From positions 1-15,411 of the forward strand of contig CAJUAP010000063.1 of assembly GCA_910584435.1 (NCBI GenBank): a DNA stretch of 15,411 nucleotides, read 5' to 3'. This document shows, in pieces, positions 6,937 through 13,362 of this stretch (its first letter is position 1; each line of letters begins with the position of its first letter). This DNA comes from an uncultured Acetatifactor sp. (GTDB lineage Bacteria; Bacillota; Clostridia; Lachnospirales; Lachnospiraceae). The notes below the pieces were generated by a model. It was not told the DNA's origin and did not search any database. It saw nothing but the letters and a program-made list of their open reading frames with translations. Both the position numbers and the translations under genes were made by a program.

Positions 6937-9033
6937 CTATTTTACTCCAAACAGCAGATCCCCATAGGTCGGGAAAGGCCAGTCGCTCTTGGCGGTCAGG
7001 GTTTCCGCTTCGTCACAGGCCAGTCTCAGCTCTCCCATTTTGGGAAGAACATTATCCCGAATCATATCTGCCTCCGCAATAATATCCTCTGCCGTATGTA
7101 ATGCAGCCACAGCACCCTCCAATTCGCCTACCTTTACTGCAATTCTGTCAACCAGAACAGAAAGCTTTCTGACCAGATCACTCTCATAGCGGCAGATGAG
7201 GCCGACATCCAATGCTTTTTTCGCAGCGGCTGTCCGGGCTATCTTCAATGTATAGTTCTCCACTGCAGGCGCAATCTGCGTCCTTGCCATATCCACCATG
7301 GTATTGGCCTCAATGAGCACTGCTTTGCAGTAGTTTTCCAGCATAATGTCACATCTGGACTTTAACTCCGCCTCAGAGAATACGCCATGAGAAGTGAGCA
7401 TTGCAACATTCTTCCTGTCAAGCAGATGAGGCATACAATCCGGCGTGGTACGGTAATTGAGCAGCCCCCGCTTCTTAGTGGCTTCTTCAATCCAGCCATC
7501 GTCATAGCCATTGCCGTTAAAAATAATATGCTTATGATCCTTAATGGTTTTGCGGATCATCTCATGAAGCGCCGTTTCAAAGTCTTCGGCTCCCTCCAGC
7601 CGGTCCGCATATATTTTCAGGCTCTCTGCAACCGCACTGTTAAGCATAATATTTGCACAGGCAATGCTGTTGGAAGATCCCAGCATACGGAATTCAAACT
7701 TATTGCCTGTAAAAGCAAACGGCGAAGTACGATTACGATCCGTAGTATCTCTGTTAAATCTCGGCAGTACATCCACACCAAGCTTCATCTGTGTCTTCTC
7801 AGCCCCACTGTATGGTGTACCGGTCTCGATTGCCTCCAATACGGCATTCAGCTCATCTCCCAGGAAAATAGACACAACTGCAGGCGGCGCCTCATTTGCC
7901 CCCAGCCTGTGATCGTTACCGGCCGTGGCAACCGACAGACGGAGCAGATCCTGGTAATCATCCACCGCCTTAATCACCGCACACAGGAAAAGGAGGAATT
8001 GTGCATTTTCATATGGGGTATCTCCGGGAGACAGAAGATTGACACCTGAATCCGTTGCCAGGGACCAGTTATTGTGCTTACCGCTGCCATTAACCCCTGC
8101 AAAAGGCTTCTCATGAAGCAGACACACCAAGCCATGCTTTGCAGCTACTTTCTGCATGATTTCCATGGTCAGCTGGTTATGGTCAGTTGCAATATTAGTT
8201 GTAGTATAAATAGGCGCCAGCTCATGCTGTGCAGGTGCTACCTCATTATGTTCCGTCTTGGCAAGGATGCCCAGCTTCCAGAGTTCCTCGTTTAATTCTT
8301 CCATGTATGCCGCCACCCTGGGCTTAATCACGCCAAAATAATGGTCATCCATTTCCTGGCCCTTGGGCGACTTGGCTCCGAATAAAGTTCTTCCGGTATA
8401 TTTCAAATCAGGACGCTGATCGTACATTTCCTTGGTGATGAGAAAATATTCCTGTTCCGGGCCAACGGAAGTACGCACACATTTTACCGAATCATTGCCG
8501 AACAGTCTTAAAATGCGCAATGCCTGCTTGTTCAATGCCTCCATGGAGCGCAGCAGCGGGGTCTTCTTATCCAGTGCTTCCCCGCCATAAGAACAGAAGG
8601 CTGTGGGAATACATAAAGTCTTGCCTTTGATAAAAGCATACGAGGTTGGATCCCATGCCGTATATCCTCTCGCCTCAAAAGTAGCCCTCAAACCGCCTGA
8701 AGGAAAGGAAGAAGCATCCGGCTCACCCTTTATCAGCTCTTTCCCCGAAAATTCCATGATGACGCCCCCATCCGGCGAAGGGGAGATGAAGCTGTCGTGC
8801 TTTTCCGCAGTGACACCCGTCAGCGGCTGAAACCAGTGTGTATAGTGTGTCGCACCATGAGCAACCGCCCAATCCTTCATGGCGGCGGCAACCGCATTGG
8901 CCACACTGATATCCAGCTGGGCACCCTCATCAATGGTTTTCTTCAGGGATTGATACACCCTTGCAGACAATGTTGCTTTCATCACCCTGTCATCAAATAC
9001 CATACAACCAAAATAATCAGATACTTTTTCCAT
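6937..9033 (-). CDS. glnN: Glutamine synthetase type III
   Basis: 698 aa, the size of GSIII (about 700-730 aa, dodecameric), far longer than GSI. It makes glutamine from glutamate, ammonia and ATP in the cytoplasm. The start at 9033 is chosen because GGGATGGAG lies just upstream and the resulting EKVSDYFGCMVFDD is the usual GSIII N-terminus; an ATG at 9072 would add 13 residues without a good site. Motifs seen: VGPEQEYFLI with active-site Glu residues; EHNEVAPAQHELAP, the metal/glutamate region; GSGKHNNWSL, ATP/glutamate binding; and RNRTSPFAFTGNKFEFRMLG, the family's catalytic Arg and Glu stretch. It is the first gene of a glnN-pyrG-purF operon; the downstream two are glutamine-dependent amidotransferases. 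The leader holds two terminator-like hairpins, so expression is probably set by antitermination. Confidence 0.96.
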   Translation of the reverse strand: MEKVSDYFGCMVFDDRVMKATLSARVYQSLKKTIDEGAQLDISVANAVAAAMKDWAVAHGATHYTHWFQPLTGVTAEKHDSFISPSPDGGVIMEFSGKELIKGEPDASSFPSGGLRATFEARGYTAWDPTSYAFIKGKTLCIPTAFCSYGGEALDKKTPLLRSMEALNKQALRILRLFGNDSVKCVRTSVGPEQEYFLITKEMYDQRPDLKYTGRTLFGAKSPKGQEMDDHYFGVIKPRVAAYMEELNEELWKLGILAKTEHNEVAPAQHELAPIYTTTNIATDHNQLTMEIMQKVAAKHGLVCLLHEKPFAGVNGSGKHNNWSLATDSGVNLLSPGDTPYENAQFLLFLCAVIKAVDDYQDLLRLSVATAGNDHRLGANEAPPAVVSIFLGDELNAVLEAIETGTPYSGAEKTQMKLGVDVLPRFNRDTTDRNRTSPFAFTGNKFEFRMLGSSNSIACANIMLNSAVAESLKIYADRLEGAEDFETALHEMIRKTIKDHKHIIFNGNGYDDGWIEEATKKRGLLNYRTTPDCMPHLLDRKNVAMLTSHGVFSEAELKSRCDIMLENYCKAVLIEANTMVDMARTQIAPAVENYTLKIARTAAAKKALDVGLICRYESDLVRKLSVLVDRIAVKVGELEGAVAALHTAEDIIAEADMIRDNVLPKMGELRLACDEAETLTAKSDWPFPTYGDLLFGVK

Positions 9034-9098
9034 AATCACTCCATCCCTTTCCGCAGCCCGCAGAATTGACATTTTTAATCCTGCATGTTGCTCATAAC

Positions 9099-9145
9099 AA
9101 AAAGAAAAGACGCCTCCTATGTATCAATACATAAAAGACGCCTTT
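9099..9145 (-). terminator. Leader hairpin 2 of glnN: attenuator-like terminator
   Basis: On the transcript, a 10-bp helix (9145-9136 with 9115-9106, two G-U pairs) continues through two more G-U pairs into a 6-bp helix (9133-9128 with 9123-9118) closed by UUGA. About 18 bp pair without interruption. The stem is followed by UCUUUUUG (9105-9098). The two arms are near-identical direct copies of AGGCGTCTTT that pair with each other only through G-U wobbles. It lies downstream of the promoter and upstream of the gene, so it would stop transcription before glnN unless prevented. Confidence 0.65.
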
Positions 9146-9160
9146 GCCTTCCGCGATGAT

Positions 9161-9204
9161 TTTATAAAAAGGGTGCTCTCAGGATACAGCCCAAAGACAC
9201 CCTT
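9161..9204 (-). terminator. Leader hairpin 1 of glnN: attenuator-like terminator
   Basis: On the transcript, a 15-position helix (9204-9190 with 9183-9169) has 14 pairs and one C-A mismatch, with a 6-nt loop (CUGUAU). It begins AAGGGUG and ends CACCCUU, followed by UUUAU. It resembles hairpin 2 in its GG(U/C)GUCUUU 5' arm. It lies only about 10 nt downstream of the predicted transcription start. Confidence 0.6.
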
Positions 9205-9220
9205 GCCCTTTACATTCTGC

Positions 9221-9249
9221 ATTATGCACCTTTCGAGATGATTTGTCAA
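9221..9249 (-). promoter_or_regulatory. Promoter of the glnN-pyrG-purF operon
   Basis: On the minus strand TTGACA (9249-9244) and CATAAT (9226-9221) are separated by exactly 17 bp, a near-consensus vegetative promoter. Transcription should start near 9214, giving a ~180-nt leader before the glnN ATG. I do not see a clear GlnR-type TGTNA-N7-TNACA site. Confidence 0.75.
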
Positions 9250-9287
9250 CCCCCATTTTTATTTTCTCCCCTGGTACACTCATCCTT

Positions 9288-9442
9288 AGTTACTGTTCAC
9301 TCCATTCACAGTAACTGATGCACACAAAACGCAAGGGCAGCGTTTTGGCGCACAATGTCAAAGCTGTCAGAATGACAGCTTGGGATTCTTCATGCAAAAT
9401 ACGCATGAAAACACCTCGCGGCAGTGACGAGTGAACAATAAC
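9288..9442. repeat. ~155-bp multi-hairpin palindromic element with terminal inverted repeats
   Basis: The ends (9289-9301 and 9430-9442) are inverted repeats identical at 12 of 13 positions. Inside lie four perfect hairpins: 9288-9296/9308-9316 (9 bp), 9326-9332/9340-9346 (7 bp), 9361-9369/9373-9381 (9 bp, 3-nt loop) and 9389-9395/9403-9409 (7 bp). The element occupies the 3' end of the coiled-coil gene and supplies its stop codon. It has no transposase. It looks like a MITE or a BIME-like dispersed repeat. Copy number in the genome cannot be seen here. Confidence 0.6.
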
Positions 9443-9676
9443 CATTCTTCCATAGCTGATAGCTTTTTGACTTTCTTCATGCCATGTTCTATTTTCTGTA
9501 CTCTGCCCCCACACCTCTTTATTGAACTCTCTTTGCCCCGCTTTTAATGCCGATACTTCAGACTCTATTTTGTCAAGCCTGGTCTCCATGCTGTCAAATC
9601 TGGTATCCATATTGTCAAGTCTGGTATGAATAGGCTGCAGCAATGATGCAATCGCCTGCAAGTCTTCATTTGTCAA
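9290..9676 (-). CDS. Small coiled-coil protein, C-terminus replaced by a repeat element
   Basis: 128 aa from a TTG start at 9676 with a G-rich site (AAGGGGGG) about 13 nt upstream; spacing is long, so the start is somewhat uncertain. Residues 1-~60 form a short amphipathic coiled coil with heptad-like repeats (TRLDNMDTRFDSMETRLDKI, 18-37), the pattern of a small hypothetical-protein family common in Clostridia. There is no signal peptide or membrane segment. From about residue 79 the sequence changes character (Cys and hydrophobic rich, HSSLPRGVFMRILHEES) and is encoded entirely by the palindromic element at 9288-9442, including the stop. The original C-terminus therefore seems lost. The function is not known; it could be a non-functional remnant. 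Confidence 0.5.
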   Translation of the reverse strand: MTNEDLQAIASLLQPIHTRLDNMDTRFDSMETRLDKIESEVSALKAGQREFNKEVWGQSTENRTWHEESQKAISYGRMVIVHSSLPRGVFMRILHEESQAVILTALTLCAKTLPLRFVCISYCEWSEQ

Positions 9677-9737
9677 TGCTATTTTATCACCCCCCTTTTG
9701 ATTTCAGCCATTCCTTTTAGGTTCCCTGATGATCAGC

Positions 9738-9746
9738 AGTATACCA
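9738..9746 (-). promoter_or_regulatory. Possible extended -10 promoter of the coiled-coil gene
   Basis: On the minus strand TGG-TATACT (9746-9738) is a good extended -10. A perfect 11-bp palindrome (CTGATGATCAG, 9726-9736) follows it at the expected transcription start and could be an operator. No clear -35 box. Confidence 0.4.
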
Positions 9747-10041
9747 CAATCAAGGCGCAAAGTATATTCTATTATCAAAAATATTATAACAGTTCAAACA
9801 GGTCACTGAACTGTTACAAAATATTGCTTTACAAACCTGTAGTTTATATCATAATATTATCTATATAACATTACCGTTCAAGCAGACCTATCCCTCACAG
9901 GATATGCTCCTCACAGAACATGTATTCAACTTTCCCCACCAGGCTCCTTACAGAACTAATACTTCAACATCTGTCTCATATATACGCAGAAGCATAAAAT
10001 TATAAATCAATTATTCTGCAGTGAAAACAGGAGGTGCAGAA
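9747..10041. other. AT-rich intergenic region with hairpin and imperfect direct repeats
   Basis: The 365-bp gap between the divergent coiled-coil and lipoprotein genes (9677-10041) has no credible gene. It holds a perfect 10-bp inverted repeat (9787-9796 and 9807-9816, 10-nt loop); the loop sequence ACAGGT (9798-9803) is complementary to ACCTGT at 9835-9840. Further on, two imperfect direct repeats of about 25 bp (9906-9930 and 9943-9968) share GCTCC-TACAGAAC and TTCAAC. A very AT-rich stretch at 9995-10015 precedes the lipoprotein and probably contains its promoter, but no clear -35/-10 pair can be picked. Confidence 0.5.
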
Positions 10042-11301
10042 ATGAATTTGAAAAAGATACCTGCAATTTTATTGTGTACCGCCGTACTCTTCAGCCAGGT
10101 CAGCTGCGGCAAGGAAACTGATGGAATAATTAACGAAACCTTGGAAGAAACCTTAAAGGGATCAATCACTGAAACACCTGATAAAATAGTTGAAAATATT
10201 CCCGAATCCCAGGAAAACGATTCCACAGACTTTGATACATCAAATGATATTTCTGAGAACTCAGAAGAACCACGTGATGACCAAACTCCTGCCCAGACTG
10301 CTTCTTATCCTGATATCAGGCCAAATGCTGAAATGCCGGCGGAACAAGTACAGTCACCTGATTTTCAAATCCAGCAAAACGAAATGCTTAAAAGGGTGAA
10401 CTATTACAATTCCGAAGGAATGCTTCTATATTATTACAGCTATGCATACTATGATGACGGACGCCTCTGCAGTACCACACTTTATGCAATAGACCATTAT
10501 TCAGATGACTTCTATTCTGTCTCAAGCAAATATACCCTGCTGTGTCTATATGATAGTAATGGTAATTTGAACGATATTATGCTGGACGCCCTCACAATAA
10601 GTTCCTGGTTTAACAGAGAAACAGGTGAAGTCACTCTCGACTATGAGTACGGTGAAAACGGCAGTTCCAGCAAAATCACTATATTTCCAGCCACCGAAAG
10701 CATAGCCCAGAAGAAATTCGGAGTTGATCCTGAGAAAACAGAAGAAATATACGGCAAAGCGCCGATCATTATGACAGACTCAGGTCATGAGTGGAGCCGA
10801 TTCTATCTCGACAATGTATTTTCATCGGAAGCACCCACAGATATGACCACCTGCAGATTCATGTATGTAAATGATGACAGCATTCCGGAGCTTTGGATTG
10901 ACTACGGATACGGTTATGCCGGTGCCGAAATCTATACTACAAATAACAGCACCGTTCATAGCATTGCTCTTTATCATGGCGGTGCATATTGGATAGAAAA
11001 TGAGAATATTATGCTTGTCAGCTATGGCCACATGGATAATTATTATGATATCATCTATACAATTGAAGACGGCGCATTTCATGTCATTGCAGAAGGACAC
11101 TATGGAGCCCTCAATCACGCCGACACTTATGACCGCCAGAATTATCAGTACTACTGGAATGATACGGAAATCACGGAAGAGGAATACAGCCGACTGCTTG
11201 CCAGTGCTTTCGATAAAAATAAAGCCGTTGATATTTATCAAAATGTATATACATATGAACAGTGTAAACTGCTGCTGGAAATCCTTGCGAAACAGAAATA
11301 G
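10042..11301 (+). CDS. Predicted lipoprotein of unknown function
   Basis: 419 aa; the ATG at 10042 follows AGGAGGT with 6-nt spacing. An N-terminal signal (KK, hydrophobic ILLCTAVLF) ends at a probable lipidated Cys22 (SQVSC; Gln at -3 is atypical). Residues ~30-105 are an acidic Ser/Thr/Pro/Asn-rich linker likely to tether the protein to the cell surface. Residues ~115-240 contain repeated short tyrosine/glycine/aspartate hairpins (YYNSEGMLLYYYSY, YDSNGNLND, YEYGENGSSSK) resembling the YD-type beta repeats of surface proteins. Residues ~250-400 form a second domain with VNDDSIPELWIDYG, a DxDx-like turn of the kind seen in calcium-binding or FG-GAP-like lipoproteins of Clostridia. No catalytic motif is recognised. 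It stands alone between divergent and convergent neighbours. Surface location is well supported; function is unknown. Confidence 0.8.
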   Translation: MNLKKIPAILLCTAVLFSQVSCGKETDGIINETLEETLKGSITETPDKIVENIPESQENDSTDFDTSNDISENSEEPRDDQTPAQTASYPDIRPNAEMPAEQVQSPDFQIQQNEMLKRVNYYNSEGMLLYYYSYAYYDDGRLCSTTLYAIDHYSDDFYSVSSKYTLLCLYDSNGNLNDIMLDALTISSWFNRETGEVTLDYEYGENGSSSKITIFPATESIAQKKFGVDPEKTEEIYGKAPIIMTDSGHEWSRFYLDNVFSSEAPTDMTTCRFMYVNDDSIPELWIDYGYGYAGAEIYTTNNSTVHSIALYHGGAYWIENENIMLVSYGHMDNYYDIIYTIEDGAFHVIAEGHYGALNHADTYDRQNYQYYWNDTEITEEEYSRLLASAFDKNKAVDIYQNVYTYEQCKLLLEILAKQK

Positions 11302-11395
11302 TCCGCTCTGCATCCACAAAAGCCGCAAGCCATTCCCTCTATGGCTGCCATGCACAGGGAAGCCGTTCCCCCGGCTTCCCCGTGAAGCAGCGGAC
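11301..11395 (+). repeat. Three-way-junction-like inverted repeats after the lipoprotein gene
   Basis: An outer 7-bp stem (11301-11307 with 11389-11395) encloses two hairpins: 11328-11333/11341-11346 (6 bp, extendable by 2 bp past a bulged A) and a perfect GC-rich 9-bp stem 11357-11365/11372-11380 with a 6-nt loop. It starts at the last base of the lipoprotein stop codon. None of the stems is followed by a T-run, so this is not a standard intrinsic terminator. It may protect or process the mRNA 3' end. Confidence 0.45.
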
Positions 11396-11472
11396 CATTA
11401 CTGCCAATCTCAGAACCACCGCTCTCGCAGGTATCTAAATTCCTTTATATTAGAGTTCCGTCTCTTCACTCT

Positions 11473-11538
11473 GGTGCCCTAACCATGGAAGGAGATTTCA
11501 TCTGCAAAGAGCGCAGCTGAAATTTCCTTCCGGGCACC
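11473..11538. repeat. Long imperfect hairpin between convergent genes
   Basis: Arms 11473-11479/11532-11538 (7 bp, perfect), 11487-11492/11526-11531 (6 bp, perfect) and an inner near-complementary stretch 11493-11505/11513-11525 form one ~26-bp helix with a 7-nt bulge on the left side and the loop AAAGAGC. It lies between the lipoprotein (+) and the aldo/keto reductase (-), where a shared terminator is expected, but T-runs are lacking on both sides. Confidence 0.55.
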
Positions 11539-11576
11539 TCCGTTCCGAGACTGTTTTAACTTTGTTCGCAGAATTC

Positions 11577-12710
11577 TTACATTCCAATCATGGAAGTAAA
11601 ATCAGCCATCATCTCAGATATCTTAATCTGCTGCGGACAGACCCGTTCACAGCTCCTGCACCCGATACAGCTGGCCGGCCGTTTTTCCTGCGGCATACTG
11701 CCCACTGCCATAGGTGCAATAAAACCGCCTCCCGTAGCCTTATGCTCATTGTACAAAGCAATCAATTCCGGAATCGGAAGTTCTTTCGGACAATGGCTCG
11801 TACAATAATGGCAGGCGGTACAGGGCAGTCCTTCCTTTCTGACCTCCGCATCCTTGCACTTCACCAAAGAATCAAATTCTTCCCTGCCAAGAGGTTCATC
11901 CGTTTCATATGTAGCAATATTGGCTTTCAACTGCTCCATCGTGGACATACCTGACAGAACCATTGTCACACCCGGAATACTCTGCAGGAAACGGAATGCC
12001 CAGCCGGGAACGGTTTCCTCAGGACGCATGGACTGCATCACTGCTGCCAGCTCCCCGGAAGCTTTGGCCAGCTTACCGCCCCGCAGCGGTTCCATGACCC
12101 ACACCGGAATATCGGCCCGATTCATCAGCTCCACCTTCCCCTGGGCATTCTGAAAATGCCAGTCCATATAGTTGAGCTGGAGCTGACAGAATTCCATATA
12201 CTGTCCATAAGCATCCAGAAAACGCTTTATCACTTCCACACTGCCATGTGCAGAGAAGCCAAGGTGATGAATACGTCCCCTTTCTTTCTGCTTTAACAGA
12301 TACTCCAGAATACCATATTTTGGATCGAGATATGCATCCACATTTCCTTCATACACATTGTGGAACAAATAAAAATCAAAATACGGCGTCTGGCACTTTT
12401 CAAGCTGCTGCTCAAAGATTTCTTCCACCTTATCCATATTGGATAGATCGTATCCCGGAAATTTACTGGCAAGATAATAACTTTCCCGTGGGTATCTGCT
12501 AAGGTACTTCCCTGCAGCCAGTTCCGAATTACCGTTGTGATATCCCCATGCGGTGTCATAATAATTAATTCCGTTATGATATGCATAATCAATCATCTCT
12601 GCCGCTGCTGCCTCATCCACCGCACCGTCATCGCCTCCCAGCACAGGCAGACGCATCATACCCAGCCCTAAACCGGAAAGCTGCATATTCTGAAATTTTC
12701 TGTAAATCAT
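11577..12710 (-). CDS. Aldo/keto reductase with C-terminal double 4Fe-4S ferredoxin domain
   Basis: 377 aa from the ATG at 12710, preceded by AAGGAGG with 8-nt spacing. Residues 1-~280 are an aldo/keto reductase TIM barrel with the full catalytic tetrad: Asp52 and Tyr57 (YYDTAWGY), Lys83 (ASKFPG) and His117 (YLFHNV). Residues 297-307 (CTACHYCTSHCP) and 348-358 (CIGCRSCERVCP) are two CxxCxxCxxxCP motifs that should hold two 4Fe-4S clusters. The family is common in anaerobes and is thought to pass electrons between NAD(P)H or a flavin partner and ferredoxin while reducing an aldehyde or ketone; the substrate is not known. It follows a MerR regulator on the same strand, with 144 bp of partly tandem-repeated DNA between, and is probably co-transcribed and MerR-controlled, perhaps in response to reactive aldehydes. 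Confidence 0.92.
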   Translation of the reverse strand: MIYRKFQNMQLSGLGLGMMRLPVLGGDDGAVDEAAAAEMIDYAYHNGINYYDTAWGYHNGNSELAAGKYLSRYPRESYYLASKFPGYDLSNMDKVEEIFEQQLEKCQTPYFDFYLFHNVYEGNVDAYLDPKYGILEYLLKQKERGRIHHLGFSAHGSVEVIKRFLDAYGQYMEFCQLQLNYMDWHFQNAQGKVELMNRADIPVWVMEPLRGGKLAKASGELAAVMQSMRPEETVPGWAFRFLQSIPGVTMVLSGMSTMEQLKANIATYETDEPLGREEFDSLVKCKDAEVRKEGLPCTACHYCTSHCPKELPIPELIALYNEHKATGGGFIAPMAVGSMPQEKRPASCIGCRSCERVCPQQIKISEMMADFTSMIGM

Positions 12711-12746
12711 AATCAAATCCTCCTTCTCTTATTATCCAATTTTTAT

Positions 12747-12857
12747 CCATGCTTTTCGCTTCCTGCAAAGCGTCCCTCATTTTCCATGCTTTTCGCTTCC
12801 TGCAAGGCGTCCCTCATTTTCCATGTTTTTTGTTTTCTGCAAGGCAGCATCTCCTCA
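12747..12857. repeat. 37-bp tandem repeats between merR-type gene and reductase gene
   Basis: Unit 1 (12747-12783) and unit 2 (12784-12820) are identical at 36 of 37 positions. Unit 3 (12821-12857) is degenerate and runs into the end of the MerR gene. The unit length is not a multiple of 3. Each of the first two boundaries carries an ATG on the minus strand, giving two overlapping short frames (12824-12777 and 12787-12743) that would encode MENEGRLAGSEKHGK and MENEGRFAGSEKHG; neither has a good ribosome binding site. Confidence 0.85.
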
Positions 12858-13268
12858 CTCCTGGTTTTCTGTCATATGCTGTGCAGAACAATCGCTGTCC
12901 CAGACAAGTTTGCCTGTCGCTATTGCAGCCTCATACCGGGAAATCTTGTATTCAAGGCGTTCGAGCTCCTTCTGTCTTTTTTCAATCTGCTGCAGAATAC
13001 CTCTTCTGACCTGCTTCAGCAGATCTCGCCGGGCAGCAAAGGTATCATCTCCCTGCTGGCATAATTTCGCATACTCAATCACCATCTCAACAGGAACTCC
13101 TGCATTACGCATACATATGACATTTTCCACGCACCCAATATCCTGTTCCGTGTAATCCCTGATACCGCTCTTAGTTCGATTTACCCTTGGTATGGCTCCA
13201 ACCCGCTCGTAATATCGAAGTGTATCCGGCGAAATATGGTATTTCTCACTTACTTCTTTCATCATCAT
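12855..13268 (-). CDS. MerR-family transcriptional regulator
   Basis: 137 aa. The ATG at 13268 follows GGAGG at 7 nt; two further ATG codons follow at once (MMMK), so the exact start could move by one or two codons. Residues 1-~70 are the winged helix-turn-helix of the family: KEVSEKYHISPDTLRYYERV then GIRDYTEQDI. Residues ~75-118 are the dimerisation coiled coil. The effector part is short and has only one Cys (near residue 127), so it is unlikely to be a metal sensor. It resembles the AdhR/YyaN type that controls aldehyde-stress genes, often next to an aldo/keto reductase or alcohol dehydrogenase, as here. It is transcribed from a MerR-type promoter, so autoregulation is likely. Confidence 0.9.
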   Translation of the reverse strand: MMMKEVSEKYHISPDTLRYYERVGAIPRVNRTKSGIRDYTEQDIGCVENVICMRNAGVPVEMVIEYAKLCQQGDDTFAARRDLLKQVRRGILQQIEKRQKELERLEYKISRYEAAIATGKLVWDSDCSAQHMTENQE

Positions 13269-13296
13269 GTCATTTCCTCCAAATCAGAACAATTTC

Positions 13297-13327
13297 ATTA
13301 TACAAGTTAGAGTGCACTCCAAGTCAA
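13297..13327 (-). promoter_or_regulatory. MerR-type promoter and operator
   Basis: On the minus strand TTGACT (13327-13322) and a perfect TATAAT (13302-13297) are separated by 19 bp, longer than the standard 17 bp. The spacer contains a dyad (TTGGAGTGCACTCTAA, 13322-13307) with a perfect 10-bp core. Over-long spacers with a central dyad are the hallmark of promoters activated by MerR proteins through DNA distortion. It drives the regulator and probably the reductase. Confidence 0.85.
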
Positions 13328-13334
13328 GCAGTTT

Positions 13335-13362
13335 CTGCAACAAAAGAAAAGGCAGCTGCCTT
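13335..13362 (-). terminator. Short terminator of the FIST-GGDEF gene
   Basis: A 14-bp palindrome AAGGCAGCTGCCTT (13349-13362) overlaps the stop codon and is followed on the minus strand by TTCTTTTGTTG. A 5-bp stem with a 4-nt loop plus the T-rich tail gives a weak but plausible intrinsic terminator, separating this gene from the MerR promoter. Confidence 0.6.

Noticed and set aside
7387..8049. Long plus-strand open frame opposite glnN
   Set aside because: Antisense shadow of glnN; low-complexity composition and no family features.
9033..9072. Upstream glnN start at 9072
   Set aside because: It adds 13 residues not typical of the family and has no good ribosome binding site, while the ATG at 9033 has one.
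9099..9204. Hairpins as terminators of the coiled-coil gene
   Set aside because: A strong promoter (9221-9249) lies between that gene and the hairpins, so they belong to the glnN leader, although they could also stop read-through.
9160..9222. Short leader peptide (MQNVKGKGVFGLYPESTLL) upstream of glnN
   Set aside because: Its ATG overlaps the -10 box, so it would not be in the transcript, and it has no ribosome binding site.
9288..9442. Complete insertion sequence
   Set aside because: Too short for a transposase; only a non-autonomous element is possible.
10822..11355. Minus-strand open frame opposite the lipoprotein gene
   Set aside because: Hydrophobic only because it is antisense to a Tyr/Asn/Asp-rich gene; no ribosome binding site.
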